Positions 1 through 11,276 of a stretch of DNA of 64,000 bases are shown here, piece by piece; position 1 is the first letter of the stretch; every line of letters starts with the position of its first letter. The stretch lies in the NCBI GenBank assembly GCA_051294375.1, contig CM119270.1, forward strand, positions 5,402,152 to 5,466,151. Reading direction: 5' to 3'. Source of the DNA: Paraspadella gotoi. Its lineage: Eukaryota > Chaetognatha. The position numbers and the translations under genes are program-made. The notes beneath the pieces were generated by a model that made no database searches, was not told where the DNA came from, and saw only the letters and a list, made by a program, of their open reading frames with translations.

Positions 1-96
1 GCGGAGACTGACGATGACGTGACGCGCCACGCGGAGGCGAGATGGCGTTGGCGGCGCGCAAACAAACGCCCGAAAAAAATTGGACGGGTACACAGA

Positions 97-112
97 GAGA
101 GAGAGAGAGAGA

Positions 113-147
<35 letters not shown>

Positions 148-195
148 GGGAGAGAGAGAAGAGAGAGAGAGAGAGAAGAGAAGTGACCCGATGAG

Positions 196-231
<36 letters not shown>

Positions 232-232
232 A
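97..232. repeat. Interrupted (GA)n microsatellite
   Basis: GA dinucleotides with occasional AGA interruptions. Any open frame here reads only Arg/Glu and is not a gene. The flanks (1-96 and 233-480) hold nothing recognisable. Confidence 0.9.
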
Positions 233-484
233 ATGGAGGTTAAAGGAGGAATTTTGACGCGTTGAATAAATGGACGCGAGTCTCTTGGACGAAGAGGATT
301 CCAAGCGATTTTATGGGCGGAATTTTATGGAATTTCGAATGAGAATAAAGGAATTTGATGTCCCGACCGATGCACTGGTCGATGGTTGAGAGGATTAAGT
401 GATCGCGGGGAGGGCCAGGGTGAATGGTTTTGTATTTTAGTATTATCTATATGAAATGAGATAAGATAAAATATTATAATATAA

Positions 485-795
485 TACAATTGAAACAATT
501 GAAACATTCTTTGAAATATTTTCCACTTCATTGATAGCGAAGCCAGGTACTCTGGGAGTGAATAAACGAGACTGTGAGAGAGTCTTGATTGAAAGCTTGC
601 AGGGTCCTACTATGTCATTATCTTGTAAGAGTGCTGGAGGCCTTAAACCACCAAATCCTGTCCAAAGTCAGGGGCAAGATAGCTTATTTATTAAATGAAT
701 GGGTAATTTTTATATTGGTTGTACCAATTTCATAAATATATAATCAATTGAACGAATGGATAATTTTATATTGGTTGCCATATTTCATATATGAT
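485..795 (+). repeat. Dispersed repeat family A, copy 1
   Basis: About 300 bp that recurs at 24340-24605 with near-identical blocks (for example GTGAATAAACGAGACTGTGA and TCTTGATTGAAAGCTTGCAG), more diverged at 13861-14035, and in reverse orientation at 58795-58910. It has no long ORF and no clear terminal inverted repeats. It ends in an AT-rich tail just before the N gap. It could be a SINE-like or MITE-like element; the class is unresolved. Confidence 0.75.
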
Positions 796-824
796 AAAAT
801 ATATTATAATATACGTATATATAT

Positions 825-849
825 NNNNNNNNNNNNNNNNNNNNNNNNN
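825..849. other. Assembly gap (25 N)
   Basis: A run of N directly before the satellite array. The array starts part-way through a unit right after the gap, so its true left boundary is unknown. Confidence 0.99.
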
Positions 850-2620
850 GGACTATTTTACTAAAAAATTATAAAAGGGGATTTTCATGGCAGGGAATTG
901 ATTTTCTTGCTGGCAGAACCATGAATTTTTTGAACCAAAAAGCTTAGGAAATTCTTATTAGCTACGATTTTTTTCTCACAGCAGGATATATTTCTGCTTG
1001 CAGTACTTATTTTACTAAAAATATTAAAGGGGAATTTTTTTCTGGCAGAATGAATTTTTTTGCTGGCAGGGGAACAGTCATTTTTCAAACAAAATCTAAG
1101 GATAATCTTTTTGCAGGATTTTTTCTCACAGCAGAATTAATTTCCTGTTGGCAGGATTATTTTACTAAAAAGATATAAAGTGGGATTTTCATGGCAGGAA
1201 TGATTTTTTGTGGCAGGAACAGTCATTGTTTCAAACAAAATCTGAGGAAAATCTTTTTGGCAGGATTTTTTTTCTCACAGCAGAATAATTTCTGTTGCAG
1301 GACTATTTTACTAAAAATGATTAAAGGGGATTTTTTCATGCAGGAATGATTTTTTGTGGCAGGAACAGTCATTTTTCAAACAAATCATAGGAAATCTATT
1401 AGCAGGATTTTTTTCCGTGAAGCAGGAATAATTTCGTGTTGCAGGACGTATTTTACTAAAAATATTAAAGGGATTTCATTGGCAGGGAATGACTTTTTGC
1501 TGGCAGGAAACAGTCAATTTTTCAAACAAAATCCAAGAAAATCTTATTAGCAGGATTTTTTCTACAGCAGGATTAATTTCTGTTGGCAGGACTATTTTAC
1601 AAAAATATTAAAGGGGATTTTCATGGCAGGAATTGACTTTTTCTAGGCAGGAACAGTGCAATTTTTTAAACAAAAGCTTAGAAATCTTTTTAGCAGGATT
1701 TTTTTCTCACAGCAGATTAATTTCTGTTGGCAGGACTATTTTACTAAAAATATTAAAGGGATTTTTCATGGCAGGAATGATTTGTGCAGAACAGTCATTT
1801 TTCAAAACAAAATGCTTAGGAAATCTCTTTTTGCAGGATTTTTTTTCTGACAGCAGGATAATTTCTGTTGGCAGGACTATTTTACTAAAAATATTAAAGG
1901 GATTTTTTCATGGCAGGAATGACTTTTTGACTGCAGGAACAGTCATTTTTCAAACAAAATCAAGGAAATCTTTTTGCAGGATTTTTTTTCACAGCAGGAT
2001 TAATTTCTGTTGGCAGGACTATTTTACTAAAAATAATTAAAGGGGATTTTTCATGGCAGGAATGATTTTTTTGTGGCAGGAACAGTCATTTTTCAAAACA
2101 AAATTCTTAGGAAAATCTTTTTGGCAGGATTTTTTTTTCTACAGCAGGAATATTTCTGTTTGCAGGACTATTTTACTAAAAATATTAAAGGGGATTTTTC
2201 ATGGCACGAATGATTTTTTGCTGGCAGGAACAGTCATTTTTCAAACAAAACTTAGGAAATCTTTTTGGCAGGATTTTTTCTCACAGCAGAATAATTTCTG
2301 TTGGCAGGACTATTTTACTAAAAATATTAAAGGGGATTTTTCATGGCAGAATGACTTTTGCTGGCCAGGAACAGTACATTTTTCAAAACAAAATCGCAAG
2401 TAAATCTTATTTGCAGATTTTTTCACCGGTTATTCTTGCAGACTATTTCAAAATTAGGATTCAGGCAGGATGTTTCTGGCAGGAACAGTCATTTCAACAT
2501 CGAATCTTTTTGGCCAGTTTTCTCCCCCCAGGAAATAAGTTTTCTTTGCGCAGGACATTACTAAATCCTATAAGGATTTTTATCAGGAAATGATTTTTTG
2601 TTGGAACGTCATTGAAAACT
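850..2620 (+). repeat. Satellite array, about 145 bp unit, forward orientation
   Basis: About 11-12 head-to-tail units. Each carries TTTTACTAAAAATATTAAAG, then several GGCAGGA motifs spaced roughly 30 bp apart, then CAGTCATTTTTCAAACAAAA. Units differ mostly by one-base indels in homopolymers. The last units (2430-2620) are degenerate. ORFs across this region are repetitive and change frame between units, so none is a gene. Confidence 0.93.
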
Positions 2621-2815
2621 TAAATTGCAGGATTCCAGCAGATTCCGTGACATTTTACAATAGGATTTCATGCGAAGATTGCTGCAGCAGTCATTTTTAC
2701 ATCGAATCTGCGTTTTCCAAGGAATGTTGGAGGATTACAAATAAAATTCATGCAGAACTTTGGGGCCGAATAGTAAGATCTCTCTAGCAGATCCCTAAAT
2801 CTGCGTTTTTCGATT
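2621..2815. other. Degenerate junction between opposed satellite arrays
   Basis: Diverged sequence with scattered GCAGGA and CAGCAG motifs joining the forward array to the reverse array. This is the axis of the large inverted repeat. No gene is seen. Confidence 0.6.
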
Positions 2816-4790
2816 TTTGAAAAATGACTGTTCCTGCCAGCAAAAAATCATTCCTGCCATCGAAAATCCCTTTTAATATTTTTATAGTAAATAGTCCTGC
2901 CAACAGGAATTATTCCTGCTGTGAGAAAAGAATCTGCCAAAAAGATTTCCTAAGCTTTTGTTTTCAAAAAATGACTGTTCCTGCCAGCAAAAAATCATTC
3001 TGCCATGAAAATCCCCTTTAATTATTTTTAGTAAAATAGTCCTGCCAACAGAAAATTATTCCTGCTGTAGAAATAAATCTGCCAAAAAGATTCCTCAGAT
3101 TTTGTTTGAAAAATGACTGTTCCTGGCCAACAAAAAATCATTTCCTGCCATGAAAAAATCCCCTTTAATATTTTTAGTAAATAGTCCTGCCAATCAGAAA
3201 TTAATTCCGCCTGTGAGAAAAAAATCCTGCAACAAGATTTCCTTGGATTTTGTTTGAAAATGACTGTTACCTGCCAATCAAAAGATCCATTCCTTGCCAT
3301 GAAAAAATCCCTTTAATATATTTTAGTAAATAGTCCTGCCAACATGAAATTATTCCTTGCTTGTGAGAAAAAAATTCCTGCCAAAAAGATTTCCTAAGAA
3401 TTTTTGTTTGAAAAATGACTGTTCCTGCCAGCAAAAATCAATTCCTGCCATGAAAAATCCCCTTTAATATTTTTAGTAAAATAGTCCTGCCAACAGGAAA
3501 TTAATCCATGCTGTGGAGAAAAAAATCCTGCTAAAAGATTTTCCTAATTTTGTTGAAAGAATGCACTGTTCCTGCCAGCAAAAGTCATTCCTGCCATGAA
3601 AATATCCCCTTTAATATTTTTAGGTTAAAATAGCCTGCCACGAAATTATTCCTGCTGTCAAGAAAAAAATCCTGCTAATGAAGATTTCTTGGATTTTGTT
3701 TTGAAAAATTACTGTTCCTGCAACAAAAATCATTCCTGCTATGAAAAATCCCCTTTAATATTTTTAGTAAAATAGTCCTGCCAACAGAAATATTCCTTGC
3801 TTAGAGAAAAAATCCTGCCAAAAAGATTTCCTCATGATTTTGTTTGAAAAAATGACTGTTCCTGCCACAAAAAATCATTCCTGCCATGAAAAATCCCCTT
3901 TTATATTTTAGTAAAATAGTCCTGCAACAGGAATTATTCTGCTGTAAAGAAAAAAATCCTGCCAAAAGATTCTCCTAAGAATTTGTTTGAAAAATGATCT
4001 GTTCCTGCCAGCAAAAAATCATTCCTGCCATGAAAAATCCCCTTTAACATTTTTTAGTAAAATAGTTCCTGCCAAACAGAAAATTATCCTGCTGTGAGAA
4101 AAAAAGTCCTGCCAATAAGATTTCCTTAGATTTTGCTTTGACAAAAATGACTGTTCCTGCCAGCAAAAAATCATTCCTGCAAAAAATCCCCTTTAATATT
4201 TTAGTAAAATAGGTCCTGCCAACAGAAAGTTAATCCTGACTGGTGATAAAAAATCGCTAATAAGATTTCCGGTAGCTTTGTTTAAAAATCACTGTTCCTG
4301 CCAGCAAAATAGTCATTCCTGCATGAAAAATCCCCTTTATTATTTTAGTAAAATAGTCCTGCGAACAGAAATTATTCCTGCTGTGTAAAAAAATCCTGCT
4401 CAAAAGATTTCCTGAAGATTTATGTTTGAAAAATTGACTGTTCCTGCCAGCCAAAAATCATTTCCTGTCCATGAAAAACCTCCCCTTTCATACTTTTAGT
4501 AAAATATCCTGCCAAACAGAAGTTAATCTGCTGTAGAAAAAAATCTGCTAATAAGATTTCCTTATTTTGTTTAAACAAGATGTTCCTGCCAGGCAAAGTC
4601 ATAATCCTGCTGCTAAAAAAGTCCCTGAAGTACCCAATCAAAAAAAAAACGTTCCTGCCAAAATATATCAATCCTTGTCTAGGAAAATCCCGTGATTACA
4701 ATCAGAGTGATCCTGCCAGTCCTTCTATTATATTTTCCGGAAAATTCGTAGGTTTTTTTTTATCCTAAGTATCTGCCAATCTGACCCCAA
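2816..4790 (-). repeat. Satellite array, about 145 bp unit, reverse orientation
   Basis: About 13 units that are the reverse complement of the array at 850-2620. Each begins with GACTGTTCCTGCCAGCAAAA and continues through CCCCTTTAATATTTTTAGTA and CCTGCCAACAG blocks. Unit starts recur near 2826, 2971, 3116, 3263, 3418, 3567, 3712, 3857, 4009, 4150, 4291 and 4438. The right edge fades out by about 4790. Confidence 0.92.
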
Positions 4791-5876
4791 ATTCCTGCCA
4801 ATGATGCAGAAACCAGTCTTTTAGTGAAGTGAAGAAAAAAAAATCCAAATTTAAAAGCTGCTCTCGTCCTGAGCACCTTACCTTTTTGGTGAGGATAAAT
4901 ATGAGAAAAGGATTATTTTAAAATCACTTTTTAATTTTCAAGTATCTCGAATGAAGTAAAGCTTATTTTCGTTTATTATTATTTATAATGTATCGTAAAA
5001 TAAACAAAAAACCAAAATTAATAAAAATGATTAAAAGTTAACAAAAACTAAATTTTAACTTTCATACAAAAAAAATTAGACCCTTTCAAATTCCTCAGTT
5101 TCTCACATTCAGACACTCAAACATTAGGCAAGCTTTTTTTTCGCGCCCAAGCTGATTGGCTCTTCCCTTTTTTTTCACCCATTTAAGCAGAGCTTTCCGG
5201 CCACAAATAGGTTTTGACTTTTTTTTGTTTGTTTCACCGATAGGAGTCGGAGTTTCTCGTTTCGCTTCGACGCTTCGTTGAAACGTGAGAAGGACACACG
5301 ACCCGCCCCAACGACTGACCTCTACCGGTTGTAAAGATAAACATATATACGAAATACAACAAACTAAAAGAAGACAAACAAAAAGAAGGGCAGAAAAAAC
5401 TTGGAACGGAAGCAACTTAGGTCAAGTTTACTCGCCGCGCGTTCGTCAATTCTACACTTGGCTTACTTTAGTTTTATTAGTTGCGCCGCGAGTACTCGCG
5501 GAGCAACTCTATAAGTCTCTTTTCGGTCGGTCTGTCGGTCGGTCGGTATATCTGTTCGTCAGTCTGTCCCACTTACGTTAAAAATGCATATAATTTGCTT
5601 ATTTGTTAAGACAGAAAAAAACCTCAAATCTAATTGACTGCTAGCGCTGCCTTCAGGAAATCTTAAAACTAAAATAGAATAAAAGATGGAATTTTGATGC
5701 AGTGCATGTCATAAATACACCGGCTTAGAAACTTATTGTAGTCATGTTATGTCACATCATGTCATATCACGTCATATCATATCTTGTCATGTCAAATCAC
5801 AAGAAATACATGTGATAAGGCAGTCACTGTGGCGCAACACATTTTAATTACCGTTCTTTTTTTCTTTCTTTTATCA
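4791..5876. other. Non-coding or unassigned interval
   Basis: 4791-5085 is AT-rich with nothing recognisable. 5090-5580 is richer in GC, has short open frames on both strands (5095-5415 minus, 5285-5581 plus) and a short (GGTC)n run near 5527-5550. I see no domain, splice-phase support or homology, so no gene is called. 5700-5815 has short GTCAT/CATATC runs. Confidence 0.5.
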
Positions 5877-5880
5877 TTTC

Positions 5881-5976
<96 letters not shown>

Positions 5977-5980
5977 ATTT
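5877..5980. repeat. (CTTT)n microsatellite
   Basis: About 25 uninterrupted CTTT tetramers, ending near TCTTATTTTC. Confidence 0.97.
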
Positions 5981-6169
5981 TCTTCCTGTCTTCGAATAGG
6001 CTCGGAGAAAGGGAGAAAAAGGTCCGAGGAGAATGAATGAGCGGGAGAAAGAGAGGGAGATCCGAGATGTTAAAGGTAAAAGACATTATTTGGGTGAGGA
6101 TTTAAGGCGCATTACTGATGAAAGGCAGGCATCAAAAATATAAATTACTTGACCGCCTTTAACTCTTTC

Positions 6170-7190
6170 TTCTCTTCTCGCTTTAAATATTAATCTGTTC
6201 TTGTATTTTTTCTCTCTTATTATTTATTACTCTTTTTTTCTTTTTTCTTTTTTTTTCCTCCTTTTTTCACAATTTTTTCCCCCAGAATCATTCCTCGAAT
6301 CCTACTATTCAATATTCATAACTTTTTTCCTTTCTTCTTTTCTCCTTCCATCTTGTTCTTAATCTTCTTTTTTTTCTCCCCCTTTCCTTTTTTTCCTTTC
6401 CTCCGTTCCTCCTTCCTCCCTCTCAACTCTCGACCCGAGTCTGACCGTTAACCGAAAATTCCGCCAACGGATTTTCTCCGTCTTCTCTCCTTTGTTATGA
6501 GTCTCGAGAGGCGAGAGGAAGGAAAGAGAAGGAATGAGGAGGAAAGGGAAGAATGAGGAAGAGAGAGAGGAATGAGGAGGAAAGGCAGAAAATAGGAGGA
6601 AAGGGAGGAATGAGGAGGTAAGATAGGAAATAGAAGGAAAGGAAGGAAATAGGAGGAAAGGGAGGAATGAGTAGGAGAGGGAGGCATGGGGAAGAGAGGG
6701 AGGAATGAGGAGGAAAGGGAGGAATGAGGAAGAGAGGGAGGAATGAGGAGGAAAGGAAGGAATGAGGAAGAGAGGGAGGAATTAGAGAAAGGGAGAATGA
6801 GAAGGACAGGAGACATGAGGAAGACGAGGCAAGGAAATTAGGAGGAAAGGGGAAATGAAGAAGGAAAAGGGAGGAATGAGGAAGAGAGGAAGTTTGGGGA
6901 GGTAAGGGTGGAAGAGAGGAAAAAAGAAAGAAAGATGGAGGAGAAAAAACAAAAAGGGAAAAAAATGGGGGGGGAAATAATAGGCTAAATATTTACGTAC
7001 TTATTTAACCATTTAAGTCCAAAAATTATTTTATTTATAAAAAAATAAAGGTTAACTGAAGAAGAAAATTTTGCTAATGACAATTTTACATGATAATTTG
7101 CTAAGGCCTAATGTACATATACTTTTACACTAATATTTAGGCGTTTAGGTTTAATCTTTGTGTTTTTTGATATTTTTTTCTCGACTAAAT
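6170..7190. repeat. Pyrimidine tract followed by an AGGAATGAGGA minisatellite
   Basis: 6170-6430 is C/T-rich. 6510-6900 is a degenerate purine minisatellite built from AGGAATGAGGA and AGAGGGAGG blocks of roughly 18-20 bp. 6900-7190 is AT-rich with no feature. The long minus-strand frame through the minisatellite (Pro/Ser/Leu-rich) is a repeat artefact. Confidence 0.7.
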
Positions 7191-7192
7191 AT

Positions 7193-7670
7193 TCAACTGA
7201 GTCGAACTTGAACTTGAACAATGAACAAGGTCAATGATGAAAGCGTTTCTTTGTTCCTATTAGGAAAGTAGAGCAAAAGAAGGAGACCAGATTGACTCGG
7301 CGAGATACTTGAAGGTCGTAAAGGAAAATCCAGTTTGATTATCAGATGTGATATGCAGTCAGGAGAGAAGATGAAAGAGAGTATGGGAGAAGATTTAAAG
7401 AGAAGAAAAGATAAGGGAACAGGAAGAGAAAAGAGAAGAGAGAAGGCAATATAGGAACAGAAGAGAAGAGAAAAAAGAGAGAGAAAAGAGGGGAAAAGGA
7501 AAGAAATGAAAATAAAATAGATAAGAAGAAAGGAAAAGAAATGAAAATAATAGGAATTAGAAAAGAAGATAGTAAAAGAAGAGCCGAGAAATGAAGAAAC
7601 AAGAAGAGAAGGGGAAAAAAGAGAATAAAGAAAAAAATAAATTGGGGAAAATTTAATAGAGAGGGAAACA
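7193..7670. other. Purine-rich interval, probable intron
   Basis: A/G-rich sequence directly downstream (minus sense) of the fibronectin type III exon. Minus-strand frames here read Phe/Leu/Ser only. No exon is seen. Confidence 0.5.
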
Positions 7671-7737
7671 ATTGTCCTTTCAAATCCTCGGTCCAGAACA
7701 TTCGGTTGACCTTCCTCTGGACTCGAACCAAAGAGAA
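7671..7737 (-). pseudogene. Decayed duplicate of the 3' end of the FN3 exon
   Basis: This aligns with 7803-7866. Shared blocks include TTCAAATCCTCGG and CGGTTGAC..TTCC, followed by a degenerate form of the GACACGAACC block. The copy lacks the GAAG|gtaaat splice donor of the intact exon and its reading frame is altered. It looks like a local duplication of the exon end left in the downstream intron. Confidence 0.6.
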
Positions 7738-7806
7738 GTAAAGAGAAGAAAAGTGTAGTGAAGAAATAAAAAGAAAAGAAAAGAAAAGAAAAGAAAATCA
7801 ATTTAC

Positions 7807-7938
7807 CTTCAAATCCTCGGACGAATGGCATTAGCGTCCGGTTGACGTTCCACTTGACACGAACCGAAGTTGTGTTGTGAATCTCGCTGACGTTGAGGGG
7901 GCCAAAGCTGGAGGCCTGGCCGTGGCGGGGATGGAAGC
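7807..7938 (-). CDS. Exon with half of a fibronectin type III domain (partial gene)
   Basis: The minus-strand frame reads GPLNVSEIHNTTSVRVKW followed by NVNRTLMPFVRGFEG. This is the first half of an FN3 fold: the P-N-V start, the S-V-x-V-x-W strand with its invariant Trp, then the F-V-x-G-F element. The exon ends at GAAG|gtaaat (phase 1), as expected when an FN3 domain is split by an intron. Two acceptors are possible: ccag before 7907 or ccaag before 7938. FN3 domains occur mostly in cell-surface receptors and adhesion proteins; the family cannot be named from half a domain. I found no partner exon in the window. Confidence 0.6.
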
Positions 7939-8062
7939 CTTGGGTGGAGGAGGAGGAAGAGGAAGAAGAGAAGGAGGTGGAGATGGGTGGGAGGGTGAGA
8001 GAGGAGGGCGACTGCACCAGGCCTGTGGGAAGTGGGAGGGTGTGAGGGAATGTTATAGAGAG

Positions 8063-8110
8063 GTATTTATTTATTTATTTATTTATTGATTGATTGATTG
8101 ATTGACTGAT

Positions 8111-8197
<87 letters not shown>

Positions 8198-8201
8198 TTT
8201 C
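8063..8201. repeat. (TTTA)n microsatellite with a short (TTGA)n interruption
   Basis: ATTT tetramers with a brief GATT run at about 8088-8108. It is followed by C/T-rich sequence to 8240, and then, to 8580, by unremarkable purine- and AT-rich sequence. Confidence 0.96.
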
Positions 8202-8585
8202 TCTTTCTTTCTTTCTTTTTTCCCTTATTCTCTTTCCTAAATCCGAGGCTGCAATTTCCACCCGGAATCAATCCGTCCAATTTCCAATCGATGAATCAAT
8301 CGTTCAATCAACCGAATCACCTGGAATCTTTGTTTGCAAAGGAAATGGATGAAGACTAGAGAAAAAGAGGAAATGGATAAAAAGAAAGAATGAAGAAAAA
8401 AAAGAAAGAAGAATGATAAAAAAAGAGAAAGAAAGGAAAGATGTAATTCGAGAGAAAAAAGAGGGAAAAAAAGGCGAGAAACAAATTTAGTTATGTAAGA
8501 TTAAAAAGGGAAAAAAAGAAGAAAACAGGAACTACTATCTAGGAAAAATGTATATTACATAATTCATTTATTAAATTCAATTATA

Positions 8586-8684
8586 CAAACCATGGGCAAA
8601 ACATTCTTAAAAATTGGTATACCCTTCCTTGGCATCGACTACTGCCTGCATTCGTCTAGGTATGCTTTTATACAGAAAATTGAG
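8586..8684 (-). mobile_element. 3' end of a Tc1-like transposon: transposase C-terminus and terminal repeat
   Basis: The minus strand at 8607-8675 reads LYKSIPRRMQAVVDAKEGYT, then Asn-Phe and a stop. This matches the characteristic Tc1-family transposase C-terminus (SxPRRxQAVxxAKxGxT). Just beyond the stop the sequence runs into a TA dinucleotide at 8584-8585 through AAACCATGGGCAAAAC, resembling a Tc1 terminal inverted repeat. The transposase is not open further upstream (8685-9100 is AT-rich with stops), so the copy is truncated or decayed. Family and stop are clear; the outer boundary is inferred. Confidence 0.75.
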
Positions 8685-9140
8685 GCATGACAGTTAATTT
8701 TTTTAGACATTTTTAACGCAATTCTTTTTACTCTCGATATTGATATTCAGCATCTTTCCTTCTTTTCTGAGAGCTATAATAACACTTTTTTGAACCAGAA
8801 TGATGTGCATTGCCAAATTAAAAAAATAGAAAAAAAACTAACTTTATTTAAAATAAAAACATGTGGCAATATAATTAAATATAATTAAATATAATTAAAA
8901 TATAATTAAATACCAAAAATGGTGGAAAACTAAATACATTTTTTTTCCCATTTTTCATTTGTAGTAACAATATTTTTTTGCCTGTAACTTCTAACTGACC
9001 TACAAACTAATAGAAGGAAGCTACTGAAAAAAAATTCAATGTAAATTTGGAAAAATTCTGATTTTTTTAAAAACAAATAAGTATCCGAGTAGATATCTTT
9101 TATTAAAAATGTCATATACTTTTTTCCTAGATAGTATGTA
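8685..9140. other. AT-rich interval, no gene seen
   Basis: This may contain the unrecognisable decayed body of the Tc1-like element. It has a short run of ATATAATTAA repeats at 8870-8910. No open transposase frame remains. Confidence 0.4.
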
Positions 9141-9386
9141 GAGAGAGAGAGAGAGAAAGAGAGAGAGAGCGGGGAAAAGCCCAAAGTCAATAGAAGGAAA
9201 ACGAGCGGATAAAACGGGAGAAGAAAACAACTAATGACTCCTATTAACTCTTGATAAGGAAAGACGGTGTCCGTGGAAGGAAGATGAGAGGGGGAGAGAG
9301 AAAGAGAGAAAAGACAAGGGACAATTGGCGGGAAAGGGAGAGAAGAAGAGAGAGAAAGAGGAGGGAGGGAGGGAGGGAGGGGGAGG

Positions 9387-9458
<72 letters not shown>

Positions 9459-9530
9459 GAAGACAAAAAGAATACGCGAGGAAAGGAAAGAGATAAATGG
9501 ATGAAAAGAAAAGAGAGAGAAAGATAGTGC
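9141..9530. repeat. (GA)n microsatellites in purine-rich sequence
   Basis: (GA)n at about 9141-9170 and a pure tract at about 9391-9457 with adjacent GGGA repeats (9362-9390). Long minus-strand Ser/Leu frames are artefacts of this tract. Confidence 0.9.
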
Positions 9531-9539
9531 ATTTTTTAT

Positions 9540-10080
9540 CACTCTCAGATTAGCTTCTTTTTTCCTTTCTCTTTGATGAGATTCCTTTGTTTTCCGTCTT
9601 TCTTTTCTTTTCTTTTGTTTTTTTAATTCTCCAAAAGCAATTCCTATCAGGTTTGTTAGCGAATTTACATCGTCTTATCAATACCTTTATTGAAAGCGTT
9701 TTAAATATTATAATTGTCAAAAAAACTAATAATTAATTAAAAGCTTTTCCTTTTCGAAACTTATTTTCCACTGGACCGTGGCCAGCTCAAGAAAACGTTT
9801 TTTTTTTCTGAGTGAGATTAAAAAAAAACTTCAGAAATTTTTAATTACTATTCATGAATTTTTATTGATTCTTTTTAATCTCATGAATAGCAAAATCTGT
9901 TCCACACGAGAATCTTATACGATGAAAAATACATTTGGCCAAAAAAAGATAGAAAAAGGCAGGTTAAACTGACTCACGCCATCATTCTCACCGTTTCACC
10001 TCTCTCTCTCTCTCACTCTTACTCCCTGCCCTCGCCTCTTTGTCTCGCGGCCTCAAAGAGTTGAACCCATAGACTAGTTG
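9540..10080. other. No gene seen
   Basis: AT-rich sequence with one short open frame (9778-9972, plus) without recognisable features. Short CT runs near 9998-10020. Confidence 0.4.
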
Positions 10081-10082
10081 CA

Positions 10083-10316
10083 TTGACGCCTCTTGAACGA
10101 AGTCACAGTGGCTATAAAATGCATCCTCTCTTTGGCACAGTGAAATTGCTACCGAGGTTGATAATGGAGTTTAGTGGAAATGAATCGAAAGTAAAGAAAC
10201 TTAAATATAGTGGTGGTATATTCACACCGCCTCACGTCCACAATCGTTCAACCATTACCATTGGCACAGAAGGGAAACACACCATCCCAGGCGTAGTATT
10301 CCATCCACAGTCCTAA
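10083..10316 (+). CDS. Unrecognised 77-codon open frame
   Basis: A small open frame with balanced composition, unlike its simple-repeat surroundings. It includes GGIFTPPHVHNRSTITIGTE and ends before a G/C-rich stretch and the block CCCATTGGGCATAAAAGGCC. No domain is recognised. It could be a small exon, part of an old transposable element or chance. No splice partners were found. Confidence 0.2.
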   Translation: MTPLERSHSGYKMHPLFGTVKLLPRLIMEFSGNESKVKKLKYSGGIFTPPHVHNRSTITIGTEGKHTIPGVVFHPQS

Positions 10317-10439
10317 CGACTTCCCTCTGCGTTGGCTAAGCGAGACCGTCCTAGGGTAACCGCGCCAGTGACTGGTGCCGTCACTGAAGTTAGGAACCCC
10401 CCCCAAATCCTACATCCCATTGGGCATAAAAGGCCACCC

Positions 10440-11040
10440 TTTTTTACGTTTTTTTCTTTTTTTTATTTTCCTTTATTTTGTAAATTACAAAATTTCAAAA
10501 CATTTTAATAATGGTTAATTTCTTCTGCAATTTGTGAACTCAAGCCGAGATTACCTCAGTCTCCGTACGAGCAATTATATATAGGTCTCAAAACTAACAA
10601 ACATTAATTGTGTTCGCTAAAAAAGTACATTTACAACACGAGAGAGCGACCAGAGGTTGAAAGGATAATTCAAACGCAGAACAATGAGGGAGAAAAAGGC
10701 GAGGAACCGCGAATGAATGAAGACAGTCGTCACTCTGAGTGACAATTATCGAAAGAGGAGGGAAAAAAAATAAACCGTGGTTGATGGAAGGAGATTGAAA
10801 TTGAGCGAATGTGATTGAATGAAAGAATGAATTAATGAAAGAATGAATGAATTAATCAAATTTTGTAACAAACCTGATGCGTATATTTTTAAATAATGGT
10901 TTTAATAAACTAATTTTCCAGCTCCGTAAATCAGTGCATATTCTCTCTCTCTTTCTTCTCCTTCCTCCTCCTCCTCCTCATCCTCCGGTTTTACCTTCCA
11001 GATTTGGGTCAGGGTCATCGAGCAAACTCCGCCGCCTCAA
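10440..11040. other. No gene seen
   Basis: AT-rich with short (GAAT)n-like runs at 10815-10855 and a CTCCTC-rich stretch near 10945-10990. Confidence 0.4.
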
Positions 11041-11046
11041 CCATTC

Positions 11047-11049
<3 letters not shown>

Positions 11050-11081
<32 letters not shown>

Positions 11082-11198
11082 GCGCTGGCATCATCTCTCT
11101 CTCTTCTCTCCTCTCTTTCTCTCTCACAAGTGTTAGTCCGAAGGTCCAATCCCAAAGTGAAGCAGAACAATCATACCGGAAGTCGACGGACTGGGCTC

Positions 11199-11275
<77 letters not shown>
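11050..11275. repeat. (CT)n tract followed by a (GA)n tract
   Basis: (CT)n at about 11050-11080 with further CT runs to 11128, then pure (GA)n at 11202-11271. The opposed tracts form an inverted repeat with about 120 bp between them. Confidence 0.92.

Positions 11276-11276
<1 letters not shown>

Noticed and set aside
1356-4671. Several 60-135 codon ORFs in the satellite arrays
   Set aside because: They are frame-shifting translations of the 145-bp unit (recurring WQDYFTKNIKG-type peptides) with no conserved frame between units.
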